This document shows, in pieces, positions 11,015-20,780 of a stretch of 64,000 bases of DNA. This DNA is from Neoaliturus tenellus (lineage: Eukaryota; Arthropoda; Insecta; Hemiptera; Cicadellidae). The notes under the pieces are model-generated. The model did not search any database, was not told the DNA's origin, and saw only the letters and a program-made list of their open reading frames with translations. Position 1 is the stretch's first letter; every line of letters starts with the position of its first letter. The DNA lies in contig CM061536.1 of the NCBI GenBank assembly GCA_030545055.2, forward strand, positions 5,636,064-5,700,063, in the 5' to 3' direction. Both the position numbers and the translations under genes were made by a program.

Positions 11015-11547
11015 TTACTGTTCAAACCATTGTATTACCTGCCATGGTAATTTTCCCTCTTGGATAAAGTAACGTGCAAATCTGTCTCTTACTCCTTTTG
11101 CAAAAATGTTCGGCCGGATTGGATGTTCAACGTTCAAGTTCGTAAACGGGGCTTGGTAAAGTAAATCTTCATACCTAGATCCATCTCGTTGACGTACGTA
11201 ATTGTGCAGTACACAGCACGCCAGTACGATATTGTTTGCAAGGTCTATACTCACCTTAAGTGGTCTATGTAATATCCTCCATTTGTTTGCCAAAATGCCA
11301 AAGGTACATTCTATATATCTTCGAGCTCTTGAAAGTCTGTAGTTTAAAATTCTCTTGGAATGAGTCAATAATTTCCCCGCATAAGGGCACATAATATGTT
11401 TAGATAGGCCAAATGCATCATCTGCGACAAATACATGAGGCAAAGGAGTAATGTCGACATTTGAAATTGGTTTTGAGTCTGGAATGTTTAAGGTGCCCTC
11501 TATGAGTTTCTTGTAAAACACGAATCTTGGAAAATAGCTGAATCATT
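11015..11547 (-). pseudogene. Harbinger transposase, 3' part (DDE_4 nuclease)
   Basis: C-terminal part of a HARBI1-like transposase. A 168-codon stretch includes HVFVADDAFGLS and YRLSRARRYIECTFGILANKWRIL, the family's conserved block around the catalytic Glu. It ends at WQVIQWFEQ. Between 11522 and 11547 the frame is off by one relative to the preceding part (SAIFQDS... then FYKKLIEG). At 11548 the gene is cut by an inserted TIR element. Upstream coding resumes at 12422. It lies antisense within the intron of the MADF-BESS gene. Confidence 0.85.
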
Positions 11548-12419
11548 CCCACATAGCACACGTTGTCAATTTGAGGTCAAAAAGTGATCAAAGTCGTCAA
11601 AGTGATGTCAAAGTAAAATATTAGATCAAGTATTGACGTCAAAATGATGTAAAAATTTTGCATTTTTAAATTTAAAAGTTAGTGTAATAAATGAAGAAAA
11701 AAACATTTCTTTAAGTCTTTTACAACAAGAGAACATCATTATTTGTTTAAAACAATTGAACTCGTTAAAAACTTGACATCATTTAGATGTAACAATTATG
11801 TAAAGTATTTGATCACATAGTCAAAAGTTTTACATCAATTGACATAACTGCAATTTGTTAAACATTTACACATGAAACAAACATGTAAGGGAACTCTAGT
11901 TTATGACCTATTTGGGAAGACATAAAAATATATAGGCCACGGGAAATGCATTTGATTTGATCAACGCAAAGAAACTTGAGTATCAACTGGCCAAGTAGTG
12001 TAACAAATGATATTAGAAGCAGAGAGCAGCGTGGCATAGTAGGTAGGGTCGCGGCTTAAGAACCTAGAGGTCATGGGTTCAAATCCTGCCAGCGAAGAAA
12101 ACTTTTTGCCGCTTCTATACTTGTTTGTCGGTTAAAAATTACCATTTTATTACTTTTATTTTGCTATATGGGATATTTTGAATCAATTTTGACAAGATTA
12201 GTTTGTCAGTTTGACATCAATGTGATGTAAAATTGACGTCATAGTTCATCAATTTACTGACATCAATTTGACATAAAAAATCGGGACATTTTTACTTCAC
12301 ATTGACATCAAAATGACTTTTTTGTCATATTTGAAGTCAATATGACATCAACAATATCAATGACATTGACATCTTTTACATCAATTTTACATCAAATTGC
12401 CGTACTTGTGCTATATGGG
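11548..12419. mobile_element. TIR element (872 bp) inserted in the Harbinger transposase
   Basis: The ends are CCCACATAGCACACG and, inverted, CCCATATAGCACAAG. The host coding sequence reads through perfectly if the element is removed with a 2-bp duplication (TT on this strand, 11546-11547 and 12420-12421). Both halves are packed with inward-pointing TGATGTCAA/TGACGTCAA-type motifs and the middle contains a tRNA-like sequence. There is no ORF. The class is unknown: the short duplication and termini do not fit a common superfamily clearly. Confidence 0.75.
12025..12096 (+). repeat. tRNA-like sequence inside the TIR element
   Basis: An A-box-like TGGCATAGTAGG is followed 36-40 bases later by a B box, GGGTTCAAATCC. 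An anticodon-loop-like CTTAAGA sits between. The acceptor and anticodon stems do not pair well, so a functional tRNA is unlikely. It could act as an internal RNA polymerase III promoter or be a trapped SINE. Confidence 0.5.
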
Positions 12420-12421
12420 TT

Positions 12422-12781
12422 GCTTTTGCCATAAGAACCAACGTCTACAAACAAGAAACAGTAGTTGGAATCACAGACAGCGAGCAGTACTATTGAAAAA
12501 AAATGTTTGTAGTTGTATAAAAGAGACCCTGAGTGAGCGGGTTGAACAATACGCACATGTTTACAGTCTACTGCCCCAATGCAGTTAGGAAAGTTAGCAA
12601 AAACTTAAAAAATCCTTCACTGACTTCTTTCCATTTTTCTTCCGTCATAGATGGCATAGTTATTACCTTTAGTTTATTCCACATGACCATAGAAACTTGA
12701 CGGATTATATTTCCTATTGTTTACTTTCCCACTCGGTAATTGTAATGCAGCTCCCCATAAGAACATCCTGTTGCGAAATAC
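12422..12781 (-). pseudogene. Harbinger transposase, middle exon
   Basis: The exon follows an acceptor at 12783-12782 (AATTTTCAG). It reads YFATGCSYGELHYNYRVGK, then a stop where Ser would be expected (TAA in place of TCA), then TIGNIIRQVSMVMWNKL. After a frameshift near 12595 it reads ANFPNCIGAVDCKHVRIV and ends FLFVDVGSYGKSN at the inserted element. The two catalytic Asp positions of the DDE triad are visible (AVDCKH and FVDVGS). The stop and the frameshift make it non-functional as sequenced. Confidence 0.8.
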
Positions 12782-12850
12782 CTGAAAATTATAAAAACTA
12801 ATGAGAGTATTTTACATATATATGTACTATTCTACTTCATTTTTTTCCAG

Positions 12851-13625
12851 GGATTACACTGCAAAAGAGATGAAAAGTCTACGTGACAATTATGTGAGAG
12901 AACTAAAAAAGAAAAGAAACACAAAGTCAGGTTCTGGAGCAAGCAACTCTACTCCTTATATGTATTTCCAACGGCTACAGTTTTTACAAAATTCTGTAAG
13001 TAATAAGGGAACTATTAATAGTTTGGAAGACTCAAACAACATCAATGTTGAAATGGCGGATGAGGAAGCGGATAATGAGGATTTTGGGTACTCCTGACGA
13101 AAGCACTGAAACCCGTCCAATATGTAATAAAAGAATAAAAATGAATCCTGTGGATAAACATTTTGCAGACATTTTGAAAAAAAAGTATTTTGATGCGTGA
13201 AAAGGGAGACAGTAGCGTAAACAATGAAGATGAGGACAGATTGTTTTGCCTCTCCTTGTACAAGGAATTGAAAAAGGTTCCTGAAGAAGGTAGACTTTCT
13301 ACCAAAATCAAGATGCTGGAAAACCATCCAAAGAGCACAAAACTCGTACTACCCATCTCAGATTAATGAACGACCAGGGCCTGCGATGTACCACCATCAA
13401 CGTGAAGCACAACAAAACCATCCGTTTCCCACATTTCAGTGCAGCCAAAGCCTGAAACCCTATTCAACCCAAATTTCTCAGACCAGGGGAGTACCGGCCA
13501 CTTCACCAGCACCGAGCAACAATTTTCAACAGCAAAACCAGCAAACTTCTTACAACCTGCAGTATCGCCAGGGAAACGTTAACAATCTATCAGGAGCCCA
13601 AAACCAACAATCCGCTCTTCCCTTG
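12851..13625 (+). pseudogene. MADF-BESS protein, exon 2, copy left of the LINE
   Basis: After a good acceptor (TTTTTTCCAG) it reads DYTAKEMKSLRDNYVRELKK, the second half of the MADF domain. A Ser/Asn linker follows, then the BESS-like segment LFCLSLYKELKKV...KIKMLE and a Gln/Asn-rich tail. One-base length changes at T and A runs break the frame (first stop at about 13096). The LINE interrupts it at 13625. 13029-13625 is repeated at 17923-18520. Confidence 0.75.
13029..13625 (+). repeat. Target-site duplication of the LINE, left copy (about 597 bp)
   Basis: Matches 17923-18520 end to end. It begins GACTCAAACAACATCAATG and ends CCTTG at the LINE's 5' end, whereas the right copy starts directly after the LINE's poly(A). 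By hand count the copies differ at about nine positions plus about seven single-base indels, mostly in homopolymers. Confidence 0.88.
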
Positions 13626-14045
13626 TTGCCAACGGCTAAGGGGGCTCTTAAGAGAATCGTTGTTGAAAAGACTGTCCAACTAGTCTTGGCAATCGATGCA
13701 GCAACAGCAGCCAAGCTTGAGAAGGAAGGGCCGACCAGGGCCTTCTACAAGTTTGGCTCAATCCAGCTCAAACTCAAGAGCAAAGGTGCGGAAGAAGAGG
13801 TTAGGCAACCCCCTACAAAACCAACAGGGGAGACCTCCAACGAAGGTAGCATGGGCGTGAGCCAAAGAGCAGAAACGACCTCTACCACAACAACTTGCAC
13901 GTCTGCCTCACAGGACACCCCAGAGCAGGGTAACACCTCAACAACAGGAGCCGGCTGGGGTAAATGTGACAGACAAACCAAAAGGAAAGGAAGGAGAAAG
14001 AGAAAGAAGTGGAAACCTAGGCTCTCGCCACTTTCCACTCTTTGA
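13626..14045 (+). pseudogene. LINE ORF1, C-terminal remnant
   Basis: The open frame continues out of the left target copy, so its first residues come from the MADF-BESS gene. The LINE part starts LPTAKGALKRIVVEKTVQL, passes a Ser/Thr-rich linker and ends in a very basic tail (KRKGRRKRKKWKP) before TGA. No gag zinc knuckle or coiled coil is seen, which fits 5' truncation of the element. An RNA-binding role is inferred from position and charge only. Confidence 0.6.
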
Positions 14046-14212
14046 AAGGAAATCAAGGCCTGAAAAGGAGAGAAGAGAGGCTGCGTGGTCCCTCAAACCC
14101 ATCGGGAGGAAAGGGAAGGTACAGACCCCCAGGATCCTGGGATAAGGACCGACCCCGACCTCACGGAAGGAGGGGGGACAGCGACCCCCTCCGATCGCCG
14201 GAGGCAATATTG

Positions 14213-15143
14213 ATGTTTCAGGTGATCCAGGCAAATCTCCATCACGCCAAAGGTGCAGCAGCAGTCCTGAGCAGGGAGATTTGCCAACGAAGGGTTGGAC
14301 TTAGCCCTCCTCCAAGAACCCTGGGTCGCAAGAGGAACAATTAGAGGACTCCCGACACAGGTGGGTAGGCTGATATACGATAGATCAAGTGTTAATCCAA
14401 GAGCATGTATCTTAATATCACCTAATACACGTTGTTTTACTGTTCCAGAATTAACAAACAGGGACTTAATCACGGTGTTGATTGACCTCAACACTGCGTC
14501 CGGTAGGCTAAAGGTACTAGTTGCCTCAGCCTACTTTCCAAACCCAGGGGATAAATGCCCTCCAACGGGGGTGGAACAACTTGTGCAGTATGCTAACAGG
14601 AAAGGGTTGCCCTTGATCCTTGGCTACGATGCGAATGCACACCACACCATCTGGGGGAGCACCGATACCAACGAGAGAGGTAAGGATCTCCTAGAATACA
14701 TATTTAAGGTTGACTTACAAATAGAGAATTTAGGGTCCGAACCTACTTTTGTAAACAGAGTAAGAGAAGAGGTCCTAGACCTCACTTTTACGCTCAATCT
14801 TAACAACCTCTTGATAAAGAGGTGGCATGTCTCTGGTGAGACCCCACTGTCGGACCATAAACACATAAGGTTCGATGTGGAGGCTCAAACGGAGATGAGT
14901 CTAACTTACAGGGTCCCCAGTTCCACAGACTGGGAAGGCTACCTTGAAACCTTACAAAACGAGATTGTAATAGAGGCCAAACAGGCCAAGACAACAGACA
15001 GTCTCGATTACATGGCGGAGGCAGTAGGCAGAGCAATCACCAAGGCCTACGAAGATAACTGTCCTCTTAGGACTAAAAGGACCACAAAAGATGTGCCTTG
15101 GTGGAACGAGAGGCTTAACAGCATGAGGAAAAAGCTGCGGTAG
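14213..15143 (+). pseudogene. LINE ORF2, APE-type endonuclease domain
   Basis: Begins MFQVIQANLHHAKGA. One base too many near 14295 shifts the frame to DLALLQEPWVARG. The endonuclease motifs are present in order: the Asn of QANLHH, the Glu of LLQEPW, DANAHHTIWGS, and the final SDHKHIRF. It nicks target DNA to start reverse transcription. A TAG at 15141-15143 ends the frame after RKKLR, and the same polypeptide continues in another frame. Confidence 0.85.
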
Positions 15144-16900
15144 CTTTCCAACATAAGCAGAAGGACAGGCAACAGAGCCCCCTATGCCGCGGCTCTTACA
15201 GAGTACAATAAAGAAATCAGGAAATCCAAAAGGAATTCCTGGAGGCGGTTCTGTGAAAGGTTAGAAAACCTACCAGAAGCAGCTAGACTACAAAAAGCCC
15301 TACAGAAGGAATCTTCAAATCCGTTGGGGGCTTTAACAACTGGAACAGGCCAACACACATCAGACATGAAGGAGACTCTAGGGGTTTTAATGAGTACTCA
15401 CTTCCCAGGGAGCACCCCGGGTCGATGGCAACATGGACTGGCTCAACACAGAAAGAAAATCCCCACTAGAATGTGCAAGGTCAAGAAGAACTGCTGCCAG
15501 GATTTTCAAACCGGAGACAGTGAAATGGGCAGTAAACTCGTTCAGCCCTTTCAAATCTCCAGGCGGGGACGGCATCTTTCCAGCACTCCTTCAAGAAGGG
15601 ATCGAAATCCTACTAGACTATGGCAATCTTTAAGGGCAGCTATGCCCTAGGACACATACCAAAGAATTGGAGGAAGGCAAGGGTGGTGTTCCTTTTGAAA
15701 AAAGGGAGGGATCCAGCCCAGCCCAAATCCTACCGGCCTATCTGCCTTTCATCCTTCATGCTAAAGGCGATGGAAAAGGTAATAAATCGACACATCAGGG
15801 ATGAGATCCTTTCAAGGTCTCCTCTAAGTGCGAACCAACATGCATTCATGATGGGAAAATCAACTACAACGGCGCTAAGTAGCCTAGTGGGAAAAATAGA
15901 AGACACACTGGCAAACAGAGAGATCCTTGCGGGGGTCTTTATGGACATTCAGGGTGCTTTTTAATAATGTAGGGTACCGATCCATTGAGGAAGCCATAAT
16001 GGACAAAGGGCACTGCCTCCTGGATAATGGCTCTCCTACACTCCAGGGAAATCACAGCCTCAGAAGGTGACCACACAGTGACAGTTAGGGCTAGGAGGGG
16101 CTGCCCCCAAGGAGGAGTGCTCTCCCCCCTTCTGTGGGCACTGGTGGTCGACGATCTGCTGAAAAAGGCAGAACAGAAGGACATAGATCTGCAAGCCTTT
16201 GCCGATGATCTAGTCCTCAGCGTCAGAGGGAAGCACAAAGGAACTATAGAGGACCTAACCCAAACTGCGGGTGAACTTCATCGATGAATGGTGCAGCGGG
16301 GAAGGACTGACCATAAACCCGGAAAAAACCGAGCTGGTCACGTTCACAAGGAAGAGAAGAACTAGTATCTCCCCCCCAACAATAAGAGGAATGAGTGTCA
16401 AGGACGTAAAGGAAACCAAATACCTAGGAGTAATCCTAGACCGAAAGTTAACCTGGTCCAAACACTTAGATTACGCACTTGCCAAGGGTACAGGAGCTAT
16501 GGGTGCCTGCAGAAGGACCTTTGGTAAAAACTGGGGCCTAAGCCCCCGGCTAATATATTGGGACTTATGAGGGCCATAGTCAAACCAACAGTAACATACG
16601 CATCCTTCGTGTGGTGGCCTAAAGTTGAACAGACAGTTGTAACAAAAAGACTGCAACAGCTGCAAAGACTGGCCTGCACAGGGGTATGTGGAGCGACAAA
16701 ATCCTGGCCAACTGTAGTGCTAGAAGCAGTTCTAGATATGCTTCCACTCGGAGCAGAGATTAAGAGAAGGGCAGCTATCTCAGCCCTCAAAATGGGCAGC
16801 AGAAACGAAATTAAGCCCCAAAGGGATACGGGCCACATGTCTATATTAAAGGAATTTCCCAACCTGGACATGGAACTGCGAATCCTAGATCTGATGGTCA
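15144..16900 (+). pseudogene. LINE ORF2, reverse transcriptase domain
   Basis: Broken over several frames. Recognisable blocks are AAALTEYNKEIRKSKRNSW (about 15184), FKSPGGDGIFPALLQ (about 15550), WRKARVVFLLKKGRD and YRPICLSSFMLKAMEKVI (15670-15785), FMDIQGAF (about 15940), RRGCPQGGVLSPLLWALV (about 16095) and the catalytic FADDLV (16198-16215). The thumb region KYLGVILDRKLTWSKHL lies near 16420. Frameshifts fall at about 15600, 15962, 16270 and 16560. Motif order and spacing are normal for a LINE RT. Confidence 0.88.
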
Positions 16901-16976
16901 AGAAATATGACTTTGAGAAACCTTACCAGGTCACTGTGGGTGAGAGAGCGGACTGGCAAAAGGGACAACCTCAACA

Positions 16977-17503
16977 TGGGCGGAGCACGCCTTGTATTTT
17001 ATACAGATGGCAGCCGGAAGGACAACAAATCAGGGCTAGGAGTGTATGGCAATAGAACCAGCATCTTACAGGCCCTAGGCTGCACGGCAACGGTATTTCA
17101 ATCAGAGGTCCTAGCGATTGAATGCTGTGCTTGGAACATTCTGGCAAGAGGGCTAAGGAGAGGCAAAATACTTATCCTCTCAGATAGTCAAGCCGCTTTA
17201 AAAGCACTAGACTCGTTCGTGATAGACTCACGGACAGTGCAAGGCTGCAAGAGCGCTCTAAAAGCGCTGGCGGAGCACAATCAGGTACAGCTAGGCTGGA
17301 TACCGGGACACTCCGGGCATGAAGTCAATGAAAGGGCCGATGCTCTGGCAAGAAAGGGCTCAGACGAACAGCTAATAGGACCGGAGCCCTTCTGTGGTGT
17401 CCCCCTGTGCATAGGACAAAACAAAATCCTATCCTGGGAGAAAGGTCAAAAACAGGAAGCCTGGAACAACTTCCCAGGAGGGAGACAATCAAAAAAATAC
17501 TGA
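16977..17503 (+). pseudogene. LINE ORF2, RNase H domain
   Basis: Encodes RLVFYTDGSRKDNKSGLGVY, FQSEVLAIECCAW, ILILSDSQAALKAL and WIPGHSGHEVNERADALAR. These carry the D-E-D-D active-site residues of RNase H1 in the right order. It would degrade the RNA strand of the RNA:DNA hybrid after target-primed synthesis. The domain is intact in one frame and breaks near 17480. Confidence 0.9.
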
Positions 17504-17589
17504 TTGACCCTTTTAACAAGAAGTGGAAGGAGCTGCTTAACCTAAACAAAAGAGAAATCAGTCTTCTAATAGGGATGCTAACTGGTCAT

Positions 17590-17870
17590 GGGCCACTGAA
17601 AAAACATCTCAAGACAATCGGACCTTAGTCAATCCGATCGATGCAGATTCTGTACAATGGAGGTAGAATCCGCCGAACACCCTATGGCTGGACTGTCCGG
17701 CCATCTCTCAGAGAAGGTTGAAATTCCTAGGAAAGGTTGTATTAAAGCCAGAGGAAATAAGGGAGATGGAGATAAACCGGCTGTTAGGCTTCGCGAAGAG
17801 CCTTCATCTGACATATTGATAAACATAAGGGGTGCTACAATAGGCCTTTCAGGCCGAGCTAGAAAAAGGT
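17590..17870 (+). pseudogene. LINE ORF2 C-terminus with zinc-knuckle-like segment
   Basis: A frame beginning about 17640 reads CRFCTMEVESAEH followed, after a shift, by a segment expected to hold the last Cys. This C-x2-C...H...C pattern is usual at the end of RNase H-containing LINE ORF2 proteins. The rest is degraded across two frames before the poly(A). Confidence 0.6.
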
Positions 17871-17891
17871 ATTATCTGGCCCCACCAAATG

Positions 17892-17922
<31 letters not shown>

Positions 17923-17924
<2 letters not shown>

Positions 17925-18579
17925 CTCAAACAACATCAATGTTGAAATGGGCGGATGAGGAAGCGGATAATGAGGATTTGGGTACTCCTGACGAAAGCAC
18001 TGAAACCCGTCCAATATGTAATAAAAGAATAAAAATGAATCCTGTGGATAAACATTTTGCAGACATTTTGAAAAAAAGTATTTTGATGCGTGAAAAGGGA
18101 GGACAGTAGCGTAAACAATGAAGATGAGGGACAGATTGTTTTGCCTCTCCTTGTACAAGGAATTAAAAAAAGGTTCATGAAGAAGGTAGACTTTCTACCA
18201 AAATCAAGATGCTGGAAACCATCCAAAGAGCACAAAACTCGTACTACCCAACTCAGATTAATGAACGACCAAGGCCTGCGATGTACCACCATCAACGTGA
18301 AGCACAACAAAACCATCCGTTTCCCACATTTCAGTGCAGCCAAAGCCAAAGACCGTATTCAACCCAAATTTCTCAGACCAGGGGAGTACCGGCCACTTCA
18401 CCAGCACCGAGCAACAATTTTCAACAGCAAAACCAGCAAACTTCTTACAACCTGCAGTATCGCCAGGGAAACGTTAACAATCTATCAGGAGCCCAAAACC
18501 AACAATCCGCTCTCCCCTTGCTACTTCTACAACTGAGGTTTTCAATGAAAATTCATCTGATATCATGGAACTGTACTAA
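17923..18579 (+). pseudogene. MADF-BESS protein, copy right of the LINE, and true 3' end
   Basis: 17923-18520 is the second target copy. The remaining bases to 18579 give the original C-terminus, reading STTEVFNENSSDIMELY then TAA. In this copy an extra G near 17948 and others shift the frame, but where the left copy is broken this one is often in frame, and vice versa. The junction into the last residues again lacks one base in a C run (18514-18517). Confidence 0.75.
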
Positions 18580-18803
18580 CATTTCATCCATTACTTTTGC
18601 TACTTGATTCTATACTTGTATTCTTTGTGAAGTTTTTAATGTTAAACGTTTTTACTCACGTTTTTTACTTTAGATTTTTGTTACCTAATTATTTAATAAG
18701 TTTCAATTAAAAATTTCGTACATTGATTTCAGGTTAAGATTAATCCTACATTTAGATTTTGTATTTTTTGGATTTATTAAACATCTTTTTACATTAAACA
18801 TAC

Positions 18804-19100
18804 CTCAACGTAATTACGAGTTTTTCTTCTGGTGAAATGCTATCCCTCACATGTTATCACTTGCTTCAAGGTCAACCTTTACTATTTCCAGTAACTCGTC
18901 AAATGACTTAATTGACATTCTGAAATAATTAAAAAACTTTGGCTCATATTTCCGTAGATTTGGGTAAATTGTCACAAATGAACCATGGGAAAATCTGTCT
19001 GTTAAAATTGGGGTGTACCCAGCAATTCCTTTTGTCTTCGTCTTCGTGCCCTATACCTACGATATAACATCCAAAGACATGCTACCTCTTCGACCTCCAT
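18804..19100 (-). pseudogene. Harbinger transposase, first exon
   Basis: Starts MEVEEVACLWMLYRRYRARR. After a one-base shift near 19015 it reads LTDRFSHGSFVTIYPNLRK and MSIKSFDELLEIV, the usual N-terminal region of animal Harbinger transposases. A second shift near 18860 leads to ISPEEKLVITL and a donor (GAG|GTATGT, GT at 18803-18802). It would splice to 12781 across an intron that contains the whole second exon of the MADF-BESS gene on the other strand. Two frameshifts make it defective as sequenced. Confidence 0.75.
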
Positions 19101-19970
19101 AGCGAAACTGAGGAGTTCCCAGCTGCGATTAACGCGGCGCCAACGCTGGGTGGCGTCAAGTATGTGTACATCAACCATGCGTTTAAACGCGCGATGCAAC
19201 GCTATCATGTGTACATGCCCTTATTTTGAACGGGGGTGTACACGAAGAGCCTTCTTTTCAATTTATTATTTTCAACCATTAAGGTTCAACAATCTTGAGT
19301 GGTTGTGGAGAAAATTAAAAAAAGAAAATCTGATTTAACCTCATATTTGATCTGATGCGATACATCGACCAATTTTATATTAGATTAGTGTTATTCGTAT
19401 AGGGAATAAAATACTATCGAATGAAAAATAAATCAATATGATCAATATATCACATCGGATCAAATATCAATATATTGGGATCATATTAGATTTTCTTTTT
19501 GAATTTTCTCTGCAACAACTCATTATAATTTAACAGTTCAAGAATGTAACTAAAAATTATGTGATTAAAAAAATGTATGGTAAAAAATGTAAAACCCCCA
19601 TTTGAAACCCCATACATGGAAAATCTAAGATAGCCTGCTCCTACCTAATTTAAGTCTTTGTGACTTACATGTAGTATTTATGTTTCAAACTTTAGATCTT
19701 TATCATCAAATGCACAATCTTTCCAATAATTGACACATATCTGCTGAATTCGAGTGGGATATTTTGTGGCAGACCTTTGAAGAAAAAAATTTATATTACC
19801 AGTCATAAAACAGAACTTAACCACTATAACCACTCAGCTACCCAGCCAGAGTATTGTTGTTGCATTATGAACTATGTTTCAATAGTTGCAATATGAACTA
19901 GAAAATGAAACTGTTTACATTATTTATATATTTATTGATATACATACTAATATATTATTAATCTATCTTC

Positions 19971-20350
19971 TTATTTCTATAAGGGTTTCGTCTGTTACGT
20001 CCCTTTTTCTCTCGACCTACTGAACCGATTTTTATGATTGAGGTGTCATTTTAATGCTTAGGATATACCGCAGTGACGAATCGTAATTAAAAAGGTCATA
20101 CTGTTTTGGGCTTCGCCCCCCTCGCCTTTGATTTATTTCTAGAGAGTGCTTTAAAATGTTAACTAACTTTTATTGCAAGTTCTTTAATGTGAATTGTATT
20201 TTAACAGCTGATTACCTTCAGATGAATTTTAAAACCAGATAGTAAACAAAAATAGATCTCTGTCACTTCATAATCAACATTCACGTACTGTAGGTGATTT
20301 TCACTCATACAGAATCATAAAATGCGCAATTTGCGCACGGGCCACCTTGT
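19971..20350 (+). repeat. Dispersed repeat, copy 2 (family shared with 2871-3215)
   Basis: Nearly colinear with 2871-3215 but extends further at its 3' end, where TGCGCAATTTGCGCA forms a hairpin followed by CGGGCCACCTTGTT. A terminal hairpin just before the end suggests a Helitron/helentron-type non-autonomous element, not proven. Confidence 0.6.
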
Positions 20351-20541
20351 TTTAATATTGAAGAGTATTCTTTTCCTCATTTTTTGTCAGCTAGTGCGCA
20401 TCATAGGAGAAATTCATGCATACTGTTGGAAAGGTAAGTGTCCTGTCCTGTAATGAGCAGAATCGTATTTAATCGCCTTCCAGGGCTATGCCCTACAGGC
20501 TTTCAAAGTTTCAATAATAATATTATGGAAGAAGAGTAATT

Positions 20542-20780
20542 GGACTCGTTCACAATCATCAACCGCAACTTTGGGATTCAGTTCTTTTTTTTGCGGTTAG
20601 CAAAAGATGCGTGTGAACATCAATTTTCAAAATCCCAGTAGATTTGTAAGACAGCAGCAAAAGGACGTCACTAGGAACCACCACTAGGAACCACCAAGAT
20701 TTATCACGCAACCACTGAAATTTGTCATGTGAGAGAAAAAATTTGAATCCCGGTTGCATAGGATGATTGTGAACGAACCC
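20542..20780. mobile_element. Small Harbinger-like MITE
   Basis: The termini GGACTCGTTCACAATCATC and the inverted GGGTTCGTTCACAATCATC bound 239 bp without coding capacity. The 3-bp ATT lies on both sides (20539-20541 and 20781-20783). The 3-bp duplication and GGG-type ends suggest PIF/Harbinger. Confidence 0.6.

Larger units (their letters stand above)
13626..17922 (+). mobile_element. RNase H-bearing LINE retrotransposon, 4.3 kb
   Basis: A non-LTR element, in order: remnant of ORF1, then ORF2 with an APE-type endonuclease (14213-15143), reverse transcriptase with FADD (16198-16209), RNase H (about 16977-17480), a terminal zinc-knuckle-like segment and a 31-base poly(A) (17892-17922). The RNase H places it with the I/Loa/Nimb-like clades rather than jockey or R1; the exact clade is not settled. 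The 5' end is probably truncated, since ORF1 lacks its start. Several frameshifts break ORF2. It inserted into the MADF-BESS gene of the Harbinger element in the same orientation. Confidence 0.92.
10350..19220. mobile_element. PIF/Harbinger DNA transposon, carrying later insertions
   Basis: The terminal inverted repeats match over about 30 bp, starting GGGCATGTACACATGATAGC at 10350 and mirrored at 19220. They are flanked by the 3-bp duplication TTA (10347-10349 and 19221-19223), as expected of PIF/Harbinger. Inside are the two proteins typical of the superfamily: a DDE transposase (minus strand) and a MADF-BESS DNA-binding protein (plus strand), both broken. The motif TGTACACATG recurs near both ends. 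The 8.87-kb span includes a 4.3-kb LINE, its duplicated target of about 597 bp and an 872-bp TIR element. Without the LINE and second target copy the element is about 4 kb. Confidence 0.9.

Noticed and set aside
13938..14494. Long minus-strand frames across the LINE (98-133 codons)
   Set aside because: Shadows of LINE ORF1 and ORF2, whose endonuclease motifs are clear on the plus strand.
13626..17922. Assigning the LINE to the jockey or R1 clade
   Set aside because: It carries an RNase H domain after the RT, which jockey and R1 elements lack. An I/Loa/Nimb-like placement is safer.
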